Under the pieces are notes generated by a model. The model saw only the letters and a program-made list of their open reading frames with translations, made no database searches and was not told the origin of the DNA. 64,000 nt of DNA from Pseudomonas paraglycinae (GTDB taxonomy: Bacteria; Pseudomonadota; Gammaproteobacteria; Pseudomonadales; Pseudomonadaceae), in the NCBI RefSeq assembly GCF_021601625.1, contig NZ_BQHR01000014.1, positions 62,001 through 126,000 on the forward strand. Direction: 5' to 3'. How positions within the stretch are numbered: position 1 is the stretch's first letter; each line of letters opens with the position of its first letter. Shown one piece after another: positions 9,056 to 20,783 of this stretch. The position numbers and the translations under genes are program-made.

Positions 9056-10035
9056 GGTGCCACCTGCGCCTGACGGGCCATCGCGAAGCGCTCCAGCGCC
9101 GGCACGCACAGGTTCATCAACAGCACCGCAAACGCAACGCCATCGGGGTAACCGCCCCAGGTGCGAATCACGTAAGTCAGCAACCCCACGCCGACACCGA
9201 ACAGCAGGCGGGCGAGCGGACTTTTTGCCCCCGACACCGGTTCAGTGACGATGAAAAATGCTCCCAGCATCGTCGCGCCGCTCAGCAGGTGAAACAGTGG
9301 CGAGCCGTGGGAGTCGGATCCCGAACCGTTCCAGCACAACAGGCTGATCACGAACAGGCTGGCGAGCATGCCGACCGGCGCGTGCCAGCCAAACACTCGA
9401 CGCTGCAACAAAAACAGTCCACCGGCGAGGAACGCCAGGTTCACCCATTCAACGCCGTGCCCGCCAAAGCGCCCGAATGCCGGATTGCCGGCAAACAGTT
9501 CGTCCATGGTCAGGCTTTTATTGATGCGCAGACTGTCCAGCGCGGTGGCCTGAACCCAGGCATCCGGTTGCGCGCCCAGATTGAACACCTGGCCAAAAGC
9601 CGCCGCCAGATCCATGCCATGGCCCGGCCAGTGGGTCATCGGCTGAGGAAACATCACCATGGCCAGCGCGAAGCCGAGCATGGCCGGATTGAACGGGTTT
9701 CGGCCCACACCACCGTACAGATGTTTGCCCAGCAGCAGGCCCGAGGCGATTGCCGTGGCCGTCAGCCACCACGGGCAATAAGGCGGCAGGGCAATTGCCA
9801 GCAACGTCGCGCTGACCACCGCGCTGCCATCGCTCAAGTTGGCCCTCAGCGGTTGCCGGCGCAGATAAGTCACGGCGGCTTCAACGCCCAAAGCTGTGAC
9901 AACGGACAGAATCAGGTTGATCAACACGCCCCAACCATAAAACCAGAACAACGCCAGCCATCCCGGCAATGTCGCCAGCAAAACCAGCTTCATCGCCTGT
10001 TGCAGGCGCTCGTCTCCGGTTTCAATGGGTGACAT
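9052..10035 (-). CDS. rnfD: Rnf-like subunit D (covalent FMN membrane protein)
   Basis: The 327-residue protein has about nine membrane helices. Family signatures include QLYGG-like [38 protein letters not shown] and [14 protein letters not shown]. The FMN-bearing threonine aligns with T164 in VQATALDSL. The start codon lies 14 bases inside the end of rnfB, so the two are translationally linked. In a full Rnf complex RnfD exchanges electrons with RnfC, which this cluster does not encode. Confidence 0.9.
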   Translation of the reverse strand: MSPIETGDERLQQAMKLVLLATLPGWLALFWFYGWGVLINLILSVVTALGVEAAVTYLRRQPLRANLSDGSAVVSATLLAIALPPYCPWWLTATAIASGLLLGKHLYGGVGRNPFNPAMLGFALAMVMFPQPMTHWPGHGMDLAAAFGQVFNLGAQPDAWVQATALDSLRINKSLTMDELFAGNPAFGRFGGHGVEWVNLAFLAGGLFLLQRRVFGWHAPVGMLASLFVISLLCWNGSGSDSHGSPLFHLLSGATMLGAFFIVTEPVSGAKSPLARLLFGVGVGLLTYVIRTWGGYPDGVAFAVLLMNLCVPALERFAMARQAQVAP

Positions 10036-11236
10036 GGGCTTGTACCTGGCGCTCTGCGTCTTGCAGGCGGGCGCGGGCCTTTTCGAGGATATCGGCGGGC
10101 GTGCCGTCGCGCCGTTGCAGTTTGTTCAGGTCGGCGCGAGCGTAGGCCAATTCGGTTTTCAGTTTACGAAGGTGGTCGTCGATCGGACGTTTCTCGACAC
10201 GCACAAGCTCGGGCGCCGGTTGATCGCTGGCCGCTTCGGCGTTGTGCAACGCCTGTTCGGCGTCACGCAGCGCTTGCTCCAGCGCGGCGATCTCGGCTGG
10301 CGGAGCCTCTGCGGTTTGCGCCTTTTTCAGCTCGGCGCGGCGCATCGCCAACTGGATTTTCGCCCGCTTCAGATCGGCGTCCTTTGCCGGGGCGGCCACG
10401 ACCGGCGCAGGTGCCGCGCTGTTTTCCAGCTTCGCCAGTGCCTGTTCGGCCGCCTCGAACTGCTGTTGCAGGAGGATCAGTTGCGATTGCTGATCGAAGG
10501 TCGGCGGATGACCGAACGCCTTGAGCGACTTGTTCAACTGCGCCCGACTCATGGCCACGTCGATCTTGGCTTTTTTCAGCGCAGCATCGGCGGTCGCGGC
10601 CTTTTGCGCGCGCACCCGTTCCAGCGCCGCCTGCACCGGATCGAGCGTGGTGGCGGCGACTTCGACCTGTGCCGCGCGCTGTGCCCGGGCCTCGCGCTCG
10701 GCCTGCTTCTGCTGTTCTTCGCGTTGCAGGCGAGCATTGCGCCGTTCAAAGCGTTGTCGGGCGTGATCGCGTTTGGCCGCGCGGGCCTGTTGTTCTTCAA
10801 GGCTGGCGGCCAGACCGCCTACCACCGGCAGTGTGCCCAAAGGCAGCGGGTGCATCTCGATGCAATCGACCGGGCAGGGCGCCACGCACAGATCGCAACC
10901 GGTGCATTCGTCGATGATGACGGTGTGCATCAGCTTCGCCGCGCCGACAATGGCGTCGATCGGGCAGGCCTGAATGCACTTGGTGCAGCCGATGCATTCG
11001 GCTTCGCGGATGTAGGCCACTTGCGGCGGCGCCGAACCACGACTGATGTCCAGCTCCAGCACCGGGATTTTCAACAGTCCGGCCAGTGCCGCGATGGTTT
11101 CGTCGCCACCCGGCGGGCACTTGTTGATCGGCTCGCCGTCGGCAATGCCTTCAGCGTAGGGTTTGCATCCGGGATGGCCGCACTTGCCGCATTGGGTCTG
11201 CGGCAGCAGGGCATCGATGCGTTGAATCAGACTCAT
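10022..11236 (-). CDS. rnfB: RnfB-like ferredoxin subunit without membrane anchor, with long repeat tail
   Basis: The protein has 404 residues against roughly 190 for standard RnfB. It opens directly with the [4Fe-4S] domain (C16, C19, C24, C40) and lacks the usual N-terminal membrane helix. Upstream extension is impossible to justify because the ATG overlaps the rnfA stop. Two ferredoxin clusters follow (C81/84/87/91 and C111/114/117/121). From about residue 140 a charged Ala/Lys/Glu/Gln tail contains three related helical units: [36 protein letters not shown] and [18 protein letters not shown]. Tails of this type are known at the C terminus of gamma-proteobacterial RnfC, not RnfB. Confidence 0.88.
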   Translation of the reverse strand: MSLIQRIDALLPQTQCGKCGHPGCKPYAEGIADGEPINKCPPGGDETIAALAGLLKIPVLELDISRGSAPPQVAYIREAECIGCTKCIQACPIDAIVGAAKLMHTVIIDECTGCDLCVAPCPVDCIEMHPLPLGTLPVVGGLAASLEEQQARAAKRDHARQRFERRNARLQREEQQKQAEREARAQRAAQVEVAATTLDPVQAALERVRAQKAATADAALKKAKIDVAMSRAQLNKSLKAFGHPPTFDQQSQLILLQQQFEAAEQALAKLENSAAPAPVVAAPAKDADLKRAKIQLAMRRAELKKAQTAEAPPAEIAALEQALRDAEQALHNAEAASDQPAPELVRVEKRPIDDHLRKLKTELAYARADLNKLQRRDGTPADILEKARARLQDAERQVQAHVTH

Positions 11237-11802
11237 GTTTTGATCAGTCCACTGAATCCGAGAAAAGCCACGGCCATCAGTCCGGCGCCGATCAACAGGA
11301 TCGGCAGGCCACGAAAGGGCAGGGGAATATCGTTGTCGGCCGTGCGCTCACGCAAATCGCTGAACAGGCTCAACACCAGCCAGAAACCCAGACCGGCGCC
11401 AAGGCTCAGCGCTGTCGTATGAAACAGGCCTTTGTCCGCTTGCGCGTTGATCAGCGTCAGCCCCAGCACACCGGCATTGCCCAGCAGCAGCGGCCACAAA
11501 CCGTCGAACGGCATATCGGGTCGCCAACGCGTCAGCAACTTCAGCAACGGCGTGATCAGCAGGACGCTCAGCGGCAGGAATACAAACAGCCGCAGGAATT
11601 CCAGTTGCAACGGCACCAGTAGCCAATGCCAGATCGCATAACCCGCCACGCCGACAATCAGCATCAGGCACAACGTTGCCAGCCCCAGCGCATGTACCTG
11701 ACGGCGTTCGCCGGCCAGCAGCGGATCGACGCCCAGCGGCCAGTGCAACACAAAGTTGTTGATCAGCGCAGCACTGAAGAGCGTAAGCACGAGTTCGGTC
11801 AT
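11233..11802 (-). CDS. rnfA: Rnf-like subunit A lacking the iron-sulfur cysteines
   Basis: This 189-residue protein has six predicted helices and aligns end to end with E. coli RsxA, from INNFVL to the terminal [13 protein letters not shown]. Both cysteines that ligate the intramembrane cluster are replaced. The LGLCP site reads LGVDP (D26) and the TNCAVLG site reads GNAGVLG (A110). The remaining architecture, including FRGLPILLI near the C terminus, is kept. It is first gene of the rnfA-B-D-G-E-nth operon and is separated from metG by the metG terminator. Confidence 0.87.
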   Translation of the reverse strand: MTELVLTLFSAALINNFVLHWPLGVDPLLAGERRQVHALGLATLCLMLIVGVAGYAIWHWLLVPLQLEFLRLFVFLPLSVLLITPLLKLLTRWRPDMPFDGLWPLLLGNAGVLGLTLINAQADKGLFHTTALSLGAGLGFWLVLSLFSDLRERTADNDIPLPFRGLPILLIGAGLMAVAFLGFSGLIKT

Positions 11803-11884
11803 GGTTCTGCCGGTGAGAGCGGGCGGGTGTCACTTAAGATTAGGCATTATCCGGCCGCCATGACGGGTGGGCCAGATATGAAAA

Positions 11885-11917
11885 ATCCCACAGGCGCACG
11901 GAGCACGCCTGTGGGAT
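11885..11917 (-). terminator. metG terminator
   Basis: A perfect 12-base stem (ATCCCACAGGCG with its complement) has a 9-base loop and is followed on the minus strand by TTTTTC, shortly after the metG stop. Confidence 0.88.
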
Positions 11918-11933
11918 CTGTCAGGGCAGAACC

Positions 11934-13985
11934 TTACTTGATGCGCTGACCCGGCTTGGCGCCGCTATCCGGGCTCAGCAGGTAGATTTCTTCACCGCCA
12001 GGGCCTGCCGCCATCACCATGCCTTCGGAGATGCCGAACTTCATTTTCCGTGGCTTGAGGTTGGCGATCATCATGGTCAGGCGACCGTCGAGCTTGGACG
12101 GATCCGGGTAGGCGCTCTTGATCCCGGAGAACACGTTGCGTTGCTCGTCACCGATGTCGAGGGTCAGACGCAGCAGCTTGTCCGCGCCTTCAACGTGTTC
12201 GGCCTTGACGATCAGCGCGACGCGCAGGTCGACGGCGGCGAAGGTGTCGAAGTCGATTTCCGGCGACAGCGGATCCTTGGCCAATTCACCGTTGCCGGCA
12301 GGCGCGGTGGCGCCGGTGTCGGTCTGGCTGGCGGTCAGGTCTTCTTTCGAGGCGTCGGTCATGGCTTGCACTTTTACCGGGTCGATGCGGGTCATCAACG
12401 GTTTGAATTCGTTCAACTGGTGGTTGGCCAGCAGGGTGGTGTGGTCGTTCCAGGTCAGCGGGGCGACGTTGAGGAACGCCTCGGCATCGGCGGCCAGCAC
12501 TGGCAACACCGGTTTGAGGAAGATCACCAGCTGGCGGAACAGGTTGATCGCCGTGGCGCAGACCGCCTGGACTTCATCCTGCTTGCCTTCCTGCTTGTTC
12601 AGCGACCATGGCGCCTTGTCGGCGATCCAGGCATTGGCGCGGTCGGCCAACGCCATGGTTTCGCGCATGGCACGGGCGAAGTCGCGGGCCTCATAGGCGT
12701 CGGCGATGCTCGGCGCGGCAGCCAGGAACGCTTCGGTCAGTTCCGGTGCGGCGTTGGTGTCCACCAGCAGACCGGCGTTGCCCTTCTGGATGAAACCGGC
12801 GCAACGGCTGGCGATGTTGACCACTTTGCCGACCAGGTCGGAGTTGACCTTCTGCACGAAGTCTTCGAGGTTCAGGTCGAGGTCGTCCACGCCACGGCCG
12901 AGTTTGGCTGCGTAGTAGTAGCGCAGGTATTCCGGCGACAGGTGATCCAGGTAGGTACGGGCCTTGATGAAGGTGCCGCGAGACTTGGACATCTTCTGAC
13001 CGTTGACGGTCAGGTAGCCGTGCACGTTGATCCCGGTCGGCTTGCGGAAACCCGCGCCTTCGAGCATCGCTGGCCAGAACAGGGCGTGGAAGTTGACGAT
13101 GTCCTTGCCGATGAAGTGATACAGCTCGGCGGTGGAGTCCTTGCCCCAGAACGCGTCGAAGTCCAGCTCCGGCGTACGGTTGCAGAGGTTCTTGAAGCTG
13201 GCCATGTAGCCGATCGGCGCGTCCAGCCACACATAGAAGTACTTGCCTGGCTCGCCCGGGATCTCGAAGCCGAAGTACGGCGCATCGCGGGAGATGTCCC
13301 ACTGTTGCAGGCCGGCGTCCAGCCATTCGGCGATCTTGTTGGCCACGGCGTCTTGCAGGGTGCCGCTGCGGGTCCAGGCCTGCAGCATTTCCTGGAAGTC
13401 CGGCAGCTTGAAGAAGAAGTGCTGGGAATCCTTGAGCACCGGGGTGGCGCCGGAGATTGCCGACTTCGGATCCTTCAGGTCGGTCGGCGCGTAGGTTGCA
13501 CCGCATTTTTCGCAATTGTCGCCGTACTGGTCTTCGGTGCCGCATTTCGGACAGGTGCCCTTGATGAAGCGGTCGGCCAGGAACATTTTCTTTTCCGGGT
13601 CGAAATACTGGGTGATCGAACGTTGGGCGATGTGCCCGGCGTCACGCAGCTTCAGGTAGATCTGGCTCGACAGCTCACGGTTTTCTTCGGCGTGAGTGGA
13701 GTGGAAGTTGTCGAAGTCCACCAGGAACTCGGCAAAGTCGGCGCTGTGTTCGGCCTGGACGTTGGCGATCAGTTGTTCCGGGGTGATGCCTTCCTTTTCC
13801 GCGCGCAGCATGATCGCCGAACCGTGGGCGTCGTCGGCGCAGACATAAATGCACTGATTGCCGCGATGCTTCTGGAAGCGCACCCACATATCGGTCTGGA
13901 TGTATTCCAGCATATGGCCAAGGTGGATCGAACCGTTGGCGTAGGGCAGGGCGCTGGTGACGAGAATCTTGCGTGGTTCGGACAT
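11934..13985 (-). CDS. metG: methionyl-tRNA synthetase
   Basis: This 683-residue class I synthetase charges initiator and elongator tRNA-Met. Its signature is HLGH at 21-24, in [11 protein letters not shown]. The zinc knuckle cysteines are C145, C148, C158 and C161. The KMSKS loop is at 331-335. A C-terminal tRNA-binding (EMAP-like) domain starts near residue 580. It is divergent from the Mrp/ApbC gene. Confidence 0.98.
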   Translation of the reverse strand: MSEPRKILVTSALPYANGSIHLGHMLEYIQTDMWVRFQKHRGNQCIYVCADDAHGSAIMLRAEKEGITPEQLIANVQAEHSADFAEFLVDFDNFHSTHAEENRELSSQIYLKLRDAGHIAQRSITQYFDPEKKMFLADRFIKGTCPKCGTEDQYGDNCEKCGATYAPTDLKDPKSAISGATPVLKDSQHFFFKLPDFQEMLQAWTRSGTLQDAVANKIAEWLDAGLQQWDISRDAPYFGFEIPGEPGKYFYVWLDAPIGYMASFKNLCNRTPELDFDAFWGKDSTAELYHFIGKDIVNFHALFWPAMLEGAGFRKPTGINVHGYLTVNGQKMSKSRGTFIKARTYLDHLSPEYLRYYYAAKLGRGVDDLDLNLEDFVQKVNSDLVGKVVNIASRCAGFIQKGNAGLLVDTNAAPELTEAFLAAAPSIADAYEARDFARAMRETMALADRANAWIADKAPWSLNKQEGKQDEVQAVCATAINLFRQLVIFLKPVLPVLAADAEAFLNVAPLTWNDHTTLLANHQLNEFKPLMTRIDPVKVQAMTDASKEDLTASQTDTGATAPAGNGELAKDPLSPEIDFDTFAAVDLRVALIVKAEHVEGADKLLRLTLDIGDEQRNVFSGIKSAYPDPSKLDGRLTMMIANLKPRKMKFGISEGMVMAAGPGGEEIYLLSPDSGAKPGQRIK

Positions 13986-14140
13986 GTGGGGCTTCGCTAC
14001 TTGATGAAACGGAGGTCGGCCACTATAAAGCGCCGGGAAAGATATTTCACCTCTGCAAATCGTTGCCGGGCATGCCGTCCGGAGGACAGAAGGGGTAGGA
14101 TACCCGCCATCTTTTCCCAGTCTTGTTATCGGAGTTGCCC

Positions 14141-15235
14141 ATGAGTGCCGTCACTCGCGCAGCGGTGGAAGCCGTCCTCAGCCAATACACCGACCCTTAC
14201 CTGAATCAGGATCCGGTCAGCGCCGGTTGCGTGCGCAACATCGAAATCACCGGCGATCGCGTCAGCGTGCAACTGGAAATCGGTTATGCCGCCGGTCTGT
14301 TCAAGAGCGGCTGGGCGCAATTGCTGCAACTGGCCATCGAAAACCTCGACGGCGTGGTGTCGGCCAAGGTTGAAGTCAACAGCGTGATCGCCGCGCACAA
14401 GGCCCAGGCACAGATCCCAGGGCTGGCCAACGTCAAGAACGTGGTCGCCGTGGCATCGGGCAAGGGCGGTGTGGGCAAATCCACCACCGCCGCCAACCTG
14501 GCGCTGGCGCTGGCTCGCGAAGGTGCGAAGGTCGGGATTCTCGACGCCGATATCTACGGCCCGAGTCAGGGCATCATGTTCGGCATTCCCGAGGGCACCC
14601 GACCGCAGATCAAGGATCAGAAGTGGTTCGTGCCGTTGCAGGCCCATGGCGTGGAAGTGATGTCGATGGCGTTCCTGACCGACGACAACACGCCGATGGT
14701 CTGGCGCGGGCCGATGGTCTCCGGCGCGCTGCTGCAGCTGGTCACGCAAACCGCTTGGGGCGACCTGGATTATCTGGTGATCGACATGCCGCCAGGCACC
14801 GGCGACATCCAGCTGACCCTGGCGCAGAAAGTCCCGGTGGCCGGTGCTGTGATTGTCACGACACCGCAGGATCTGGCGCTGCTGGACGCGCGTAAAGGCG
14901 TGGAGATGTTCCGCAAGGTCAACATTCCGGTGCTGGGCGTGGTGGAAAACATGGCCGTGCACATCTGCTCGAACTGCGGACACGCCGAGCATCTGTTCGG
15001 TGAGGGCGGTGGCGAGAAGCTGGCGACCCAGTTCGGCGTCGAGCTGCTGGCTTCGTTGCCGCTGTCGATGCTGATCCGCGAACAGGCCGATGGCGGCAAG
15101 CCAACGGTGATTTCCGAGCCGGACAGCCAGATCGCCATGGTTTACCAGGAGCTGGCCCGCCACGTCGGCGCGCGGATCGTGTTGCAGGAAGCGGCTTCGC
15201 CGGCGATGCCGAACATCACCATCAGCGACGATTGA
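14141..15235 (+). CDS. apbC: Mrp/ApbC iron-sulfur cluster carrier ATPase
   Basis: This 364-residue P-loop protein hands [4Fe-4S] clusters to target enzymes. An N-terminal MIP18/DUF59-like domain (about 1-85) precedes the deviant Walker [10 protein letters not shown] (108-116). [10 protein letters not shown] and the cluster-binding C-x2-C of [11 protein letters not shown] follow. ATG 14141 is chosen because GGAG lies six bases upstream; an in-frame TTG 18 bases earlier is less likely. The neighbouring Fe-S users (nth, Rnf subunits) are suggestive only. Confidence 0.93.
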   Translation: MSAVTRAAVEAVLSQYTDPYLNQDPVSAGCVRNIEITGDRVSVQLEIGYAAGLFKSGWAQLLQLAIENLDGVVSAKVEVNSVIAAHKAQAQIPGLANVKNVVAVASGKGGVGKSTTAANLALALAREGAKVGILDADIYGPSQGIMFGIPEGTRPQIKDQKWFVPLQAHGVEVMSMAFLTDDNTPMVWRGPMVSGALLQLVTQTAWGDLDYLVIDMPPGTGDIQLTLAQKVPVAGAVIVTTPQDLALLDARKGVEMFRKVNIPVLGVVENMAVHICSNCGHAEHLFGEGGGEKLATQFGVELLASLPLSMLIREQADGGKPTVISEPDSQIAMVYQELARHVGARIVLQEAASPAMPNITISDD

Positions 15236-15251
15236 TGGCTGTGGTTTAAAC

Positions 15252-15287
15252 AAAAACGCCCCGGTGCCTGTGCACCGGGGCGTTTTT
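15252..15287. terminator. bidirectional terminator between apbC and SDR gene
   Basis: The stem AAAAACGCCCCGGTGC and its complement have a 4-base loop and T runs on both strands. It lies between convergent genes. Confidence 0.92.
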
Positions 15288-15303
15288 CATTACGCGACAG
15301 AGG

Positions 15304-16068
15304 TCAGATGCGCAACCCGCCATCCATCTCCAGAATCCGGCCGGTGTAGTAGTCGTTCTCGAAGATGTACGCCGCCGAGTGGGCGATTTCTTCCGGCTTG
15401 CCCATGCGCTTGAGCGGAATGCCCGAGGTCATTTTCTCCAGCGCTTCGGGTTTCATGCCCAGGGTCATTTCGGTTTCGATGAAGCCCGGTGCAATGCCCG
15501 CCACGCGAATGCCGTAGCGCGCCAGTTCCTTGGCCCAGGTCACGGTCGCTGCCGCCACACCGGCCTTGGCGGCGGAGTAGTTGGTCTGGCCGACGTTGCC
15601 CGCGCGGGAGATCGACGAGATGTTGATGATCGCGCCGCTGTTCTTCATCTCGACCATTTTCGCCGCCACTTCACGGGTGCAGAGGAACACGCCGGTCAGG
15701 TTGACGTCGATCACCGCCTGCCACTGGGCCAGGCTCATCTTGGTCATCTCGCCGTCCTTGACCTTGAGCAGCAGGCCGTCGCGCAGGATCCCTGCGTTGT
15801 TGATCAGGCCGTGGATCGCGCCAAAGTCTTCGGCGACCTGGGCAACCATGTGCGTCACCTGCTCTTCGTTGGCGACGTTGCACAGGTAGCTGCGCGCCTC
15901 GACACCCTTGGCCTTGCAGGTCGCAACCGCGTCGTCGAGTTTTTCCTGGTTCAGGTCGACCAGCGCCAGCTTCGCGCCCTTGCCCGCGAAATACTCGGCC
16001 ATCGAGCGGCCCAAGCCTTGGCAACCGCCAGTGATAATGATTACTTTGTCGTTGAGTTGCATTCGCAT
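15304..16068 (-). CDS. short-chain dehydrogenase/reductase, FabG-like
   Basis: This 254-residue Rossmann enzyme has cofactor loop TGGCQGLG near residue 14, NNAG, and the catalytic Ser-Tyr-Lys in [23 protein letters not shown]. It ends in the FabG-type DGGLRI. Substrate is unknown; 3-oxoacyl carriers are plausible. Two ATGs two codons apart both fit a G-rich upstream stretch. It is divergent from the HugZ-like gene. The same pair precedes fxsA-groES-groEL in P. aeruginosa (PA4389-PA4388). Confidence 0.88.
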   Translation of the reverse strand: MRMQLNDKVIIITGGCQGLGRSMAEYFAGKGAKLALVDLNQEKLDDAVATCKAKGVEARSYLCNVANEEQVTHMVAQVAEDFGAIHGLINNAGILRDGLLLKVKDGEMTKMSLAQWQAVIDVNLTGVFLCTREVAAKMVEMKNSGAIINISSISRAGNVGQTNYSAAKAGVAAATVTWAKELARYGIRVAGIAPGFIETEMTLGMKPEALEKMTSGIPLKRMGKPEEIAHSAAYIFENDYYTGRILEMDGGLRI

Positions 16069-16222
16069 GCCCCCGAGAGCAGGTCAGAGTGGTCCTTACA
16101 GGTAGCCTCTCGATCTGCACCGGCCAGCAGCCTGTTGCACATGAGAACTGCCCGATGGCGAGTGGGACAAAACCCATGCGCCTGTCCGTTTTGTCGACGG
16201 ATTCTATTTAAGGAGTCATAAA

Positions 16223-16954
16223 TTGAGCGTTGAAGCGGCTAAGAATGCCCGAGAATTGCTTCTCAAGGAATACCGTGGCGTGCTGTCGACCCACTCCAAA
16301 TCAATGCCCGGTTTTCCATTCGGCTCTGTGGTTCCCTACTGCCTGGACGACCAGGGCCGGCCGCTGATCCTGATCAGCCGCATCGCCCAGCACACTCACA
16401 ATCTGCAGAAAGATCCGAAATGTTCGCTGCTGGTGGGCGAGCGCGAGGCTGACGATGTGCAAGCCGTTGGTCGCCTGACCTATCTGGCCGAGGCGGAAAA
16501 ACTCGAAGACGCTGCCGCCATCGAAGCCGCCGCCGAGCGTTACTACCGCTATTTCCCCGATTCGCAGAATTACCACAAGGCCCACGATTTCGATTTCTGG
16601 GTGCTCAATCCGGTGCGCCATCGCTACATCGGCGGTTTTGGCGCGATCCACTGGGTCGATCACCTGACCCTGGCCAACCCGTTCGCCGGCAAGGCCGAAA
16701 TCAGCATGGTCGAGCACATGAACAGTGACCACGCCAAGGCCATCGCCCATTACGTCGACCTCGCCGGTCTGCCGAAAACCGTACCGGCGCAACTGGCCGG
16801 GATCGACACCGAAGGCATGCACCTGCGCATCGGTCAGGCGCTGTACTGGCTGCCGTTTCAAGCGCCTTGTCATACGCCGATACAAGTGCGCGAGGCCTTG
16901 GTTTCTCTGGCTCACGCCGAGGTCTGGCCAAAAAATGCGGTGGCCGACGCTTGA
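16223..16954 (+). CDS. HugZ-like pyridoxamine-oxidase-fold protein with DUF2470 domain
   Basis: The 243-residue protein has an N-terminal split-barrel flavin/haem-binding fold (about 5-150) and a C-terminal DUF2470 domain beginning at EHMNSDHAKAIAHY. This arrangement is typical of the HugZ family, some members of which degrade haem. The start is TTG with AAGGAG eight bases before it; no better start exists. Haem oxygenase activity is inferred only from the family. Confidence 0.85.
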   Translation: MSVEAAKNARELLLKEYRGVLSTHSKSMPGFPFGSVVPYCLDDQGRPLILISRIAQHTHNLQKDPKCSLLVGEREADDVQAVGRLTYLAEAEKLEDAAAIEAAAERYYRYFPDSQNYHKAHDFDFWVLNPVRHRYIGGFGAIHWVDHLTLANPFAGKAEISMVEHMNSDHAKAIAHYVDLAGLPKTVPAQLAGIDTEGMHLRIGQALYWLPFQAPCHTPIQVREALVSLAHAEVWPKNAVADA

Positions 16955-17019
16955 ATTCACGAAAGGGCGACGTCATCTAAGGCTTACTGCAAGGCATTTC
17001 TTGCGTTGAGGAAACTTTG

Positions 17020-17496
17020 ATGCGCCCTTTTTTGTTGCTCTTTCTGCTGTTCCCGGTGTTGGAGCTGTTCGTATTCGTCAAAGTGGCAGGATCGATCGGA
17101 TTTTTCCCGGCCCTGCTGCTGATCATTCTCGGCTCGATGTTCGGCGTGTTTGTGCTGCGCGTCGCCGGGCTGGCCACCGCACTGCGTGCCCGTGAAAGCC
17201 TGAACCGCGGCGAACTGCCTGCGCAAACCATGCTGGAAGGCCTGATGCTGGCCCTGGCCGGTGGTCTGTTGATCCTGCCGGGCTTTATCAGCGACGTGGT
17301 CGGTCTGGTGCTGCTGTTGCCGTTCAGTCGTCGACTGGTCGCCAACAAGATGCGCCAGCGTGCCGAAGAACAGGCCATGCGCCAGCGAGCGTTCGCCGAT
17401 GACCTGCAACCTCGCGGCGGTCCTGCACCGCGCCAGCCTCTTGGCCGCGAAGGTGATGTGATCGAAGGCGAATTCGAACACCGCGACACCAAGTAA
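17020..17496 (+). CDS. fxsA: FxsA family membrane protein
   Basis: The 158-residue protein has about three hydrophobic segments near its N terminus (FLLLFLLFPVLELFVFVKV and two more) and a charged cytoplasmic tail. E. coli FxsA relieves exclusion of phage T7 by the F plasmid; its normal role is unknown. GAGGAAA precedes the start. ATG 17020 is preferred over the adjoining TTG. It lies directly upstream of groES, as in other pseudomonads. Confidence 0.9.
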   Translation: MRPFLLLFLLFPVLELFVFVKVAGSIGFFPALLLIILGSMFGVFVLRVAGLATALRARESLNRGELPAQTMLEGLMLALAGGLLILPGFISDVVGLVLLLPFSRRLVANKMRQRAEEQAMRQRAFADDLQPRGGPAPRQPLGREGDVIEGEFEHRDTK

Positions 17497-17582
17497 CTTC
17501 TACGTCGACACGGCACCTTCGGGTGCCGTGTTCGTTTGTGGGGCGAATTCATGCAATGTGCGTGAAAATTTTTTAGCCCCCG

Positions 17583-17612
17583 CCCTTGTAATAAGCTTAT
17601 GCGCCCTTATGT
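17583..17612 (+). promoter_or_regulatory. probable sigma-32 (heat-shock) promoter of groESL
   Basis: CCCTTGTAA (17583-17591), a 12-base spacer and CCCTTATGT (17604-17612) resemble the sigma-32 consensus CCCTTGAAA / CCCCATnT. It lies about 145 bases upstream of groES. Confidence 0.55.
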
Positions 17613-17755
17613 ATCGGTCACCGAAAGGTTTCCGGTATTTGAACCGGACAGACTTCCGCGGTTCGCTCGACGAGCCGCAACCGGCGCAGGCCGGATTCGT
17701 TAAACCCGCCGGGACTACACCGGCCGATGAAAACCACAATTAGGAGAGATCGACA

Positions 17756-18049
17756 ATGAAGCTTCGTCCTCTGCATGACCGCGTCGTCATCCGTCGCAGC
17801 GAAGAAGAAAAGAAAACCGCTGGCGGTATCGTCCTGCCAGGTTCGGCTGCTGAAAAAGCCAACCACGGTGAGATTCTGGCTGTAGGCCCGGGCAAGGCAC
17901 TGGAAAGCGGTGAAGTGCGCGCACTGTCCGTGAAGGTAGGCGACAAGGTTGTGTTCGGTCCGTACTCCGGCAGCAACACTGTGAAAGTCGACGGCGAAGA
18001 CCTGCTGGTAATGAGCGAGAACGAAATCCTCGCCGTTATCGAAGGCTGA
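17756..18049 (+). CDS. groES: co-chaperonin GroES
   Basis: The 97-residue protein starts [14 protein letters not shown] and has the mobile loop [15 protein letters not shown]. It caps the GroEL barrel. TAGGAGA precedes the ATG. groEL follows 51 bases later in the same transcript. Confidence 0.99.
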   Translation: MKLRPLHDRVVIRRSEEEKKTAGGIVLPGSAAEKANHGEILAVGPGKALESGEVRALSVKVGDKVVFGPYSGSNTVKVDGEDLLVMSENEILAVIEG

Positions 18050-18088
18050 TTACCCCCGTTCATTTTCCCGCTACTACAAAGTATTTAA

Positions 18089-19747
<1,659 letters not shown>

Positions 19748-19767
19748 GCCAGCCTCACCCTGTAACG

Positions 19768-19802
19768 AAAAACCCCGTCTGCGAAAGCAGACGGGGTTTT
19801 TT
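19768..19802 (+). terminator. groESL terminator
   Basis: The stem AAAAACCCCGTCTGC and its complement have a GAAA loop and a T run, 20 bases after groEL. Confidence 0.93.
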
Positions 19803-19821
19803 ATTGCCCGCGTTTCAGGGG

Positions 19822-20565
19822 TCAGGCGTTGGCGGGTTGTGCCAACGTCGTGGCCTGGTTCTTGGCTGCCGGGCGATACAGAATCCAGTAATACGAACCC
19901 AGACAGATCAGCCAGCAGAAGATCGCCGTCCACACGTTGTGGGAGAAGAAGTGCGCACCCTGCATCATCCGGCTGATCGAAAACACCGAACCCAGCGCAA
20001 AGGCAAAGATGAATGCCTGACGGGCCAGCCGCGGGCGGCGGTCACGCAGCACGAAGAACAGCGCAAACAAGGTGAAACCGGTGGCCGCATGACCACCCGG
20101 CCAGCAACGACCGGGCTTGTCGGTCGGCGGGCGATGATCCAGCAGTTTGCTGTAGGTTTCGTGGCCACCGAACTGTTCGAGGCTCCATGGGCATTGCACC
20201 GCCGTCACGGCTTTCACCGGCGTGACAAACGAGGTGGCCAGACCCAGCGACAACACCAGGCAACCCAGTTCACGCTTGAATGGTTTGAGCCGTTCGATGA
20301 AAAAAGCACCGATGAACCCGAGGATGGATAACACCGAAAAGGCGATCACCACTTGTTTGGCGCGGTCGTGGAGGATGTCTTCGAGAAAGTAACTGTGGCG
20401 GCCGATGAAGTCGCCCGCGACCGGATCGTAAAACAGCCGGGCCAGATCCATGTCCAGGTCGGTCAGCTCCAGCAACACCAGAATGACCGCCGCGACGGCG
20501 GGAATGCCCAGGCAAAGCCATACATTCAAAGGCCTTGAAGCAGGGCGGGCAGAGATCGAAACCAT
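19822..20565 (-). CDS. PAP2-family membrane phosphatase (COG3907 type)
   Basis: The 247-residue protein has about six membrane helices. Phosphatase motifs are the variant form K-x6-CP, CWPGGHAAT and SRMMQGAHFFSHN. Such proteins dephosphorylate lipids such as lipid A or undecaprenyl carriers; the substrate here is unknown. The start at ATG 20565 has AAGGA seven bases upstream. A near-perfect ColR box lies upstream, and the P. putida homologue next to colRS is a known ColR target, so an envelope-lipid role under ColRS control is likely. Confidence 0.85.
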   Translation of the reverse strand: MVSISARPASRPLNVWLCLGIPAVAAVILVLLELTDLDMDLARLFYDPVAGDFIGRHSYFLEDILHDRAKQVVIAFSVLSILGFIGAFFIERLKPFKRELGCLVLSLGLATSFVTPVKAVTAVQCPWSLEQFGGHETYSKLLDHRPPTDKPGRCWPGGHAATGFTLFALFFVLRDRRPRLARQAFIFAFALGSVFSISRMMQGAHFFSHNVWTAIFCWLICLGSYYWILYRPAAKNQATTLAQPANA

Positions 20566-20650
20566 GGCAATTCCTTCATCGGTAAGGTCTTCAAAGAAGC
20601 ACAACCGTGTGAGTCTGCGCCCGGTTCTGTCGGCGATTTGTCGGTCGCTC

Positions 20651-20666
20651 GTGAAAAACTCGTCAA
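20651..20666 (-). promoter_or_regulatory. ColR box upstream of the PAP2 gene
   Basis: On the minus strand TTGACGAGTTTTTCAC fits the P. putida ColR consensus YYNASNNYTTTTTCAC at 12 of the 13 constrained positions. The centre is about 95 bases before the PAP2 start. Confidence 0.75.
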
Positions 20667-20783
20667 GTCCGGCGATCCGTGCAATTAAGTCAAATCAACC
20701 CACTCGGTGCCTAGCCGTGAGCCACACTTGGCCGTAAGCTGCGCGGGCCAAGACGGCCGCTACTGTGTACGTAGGAGGTGCCC

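Noticed and set aside
19822-20565. PAP2 protein as an inactive phosphatase because KxxxxxxRP is K-x6-CP and PSGH is PGGH
   Set aside because: These variants are, as far as I know, normal for the COG3907 branch, so no loss of activity is implied.
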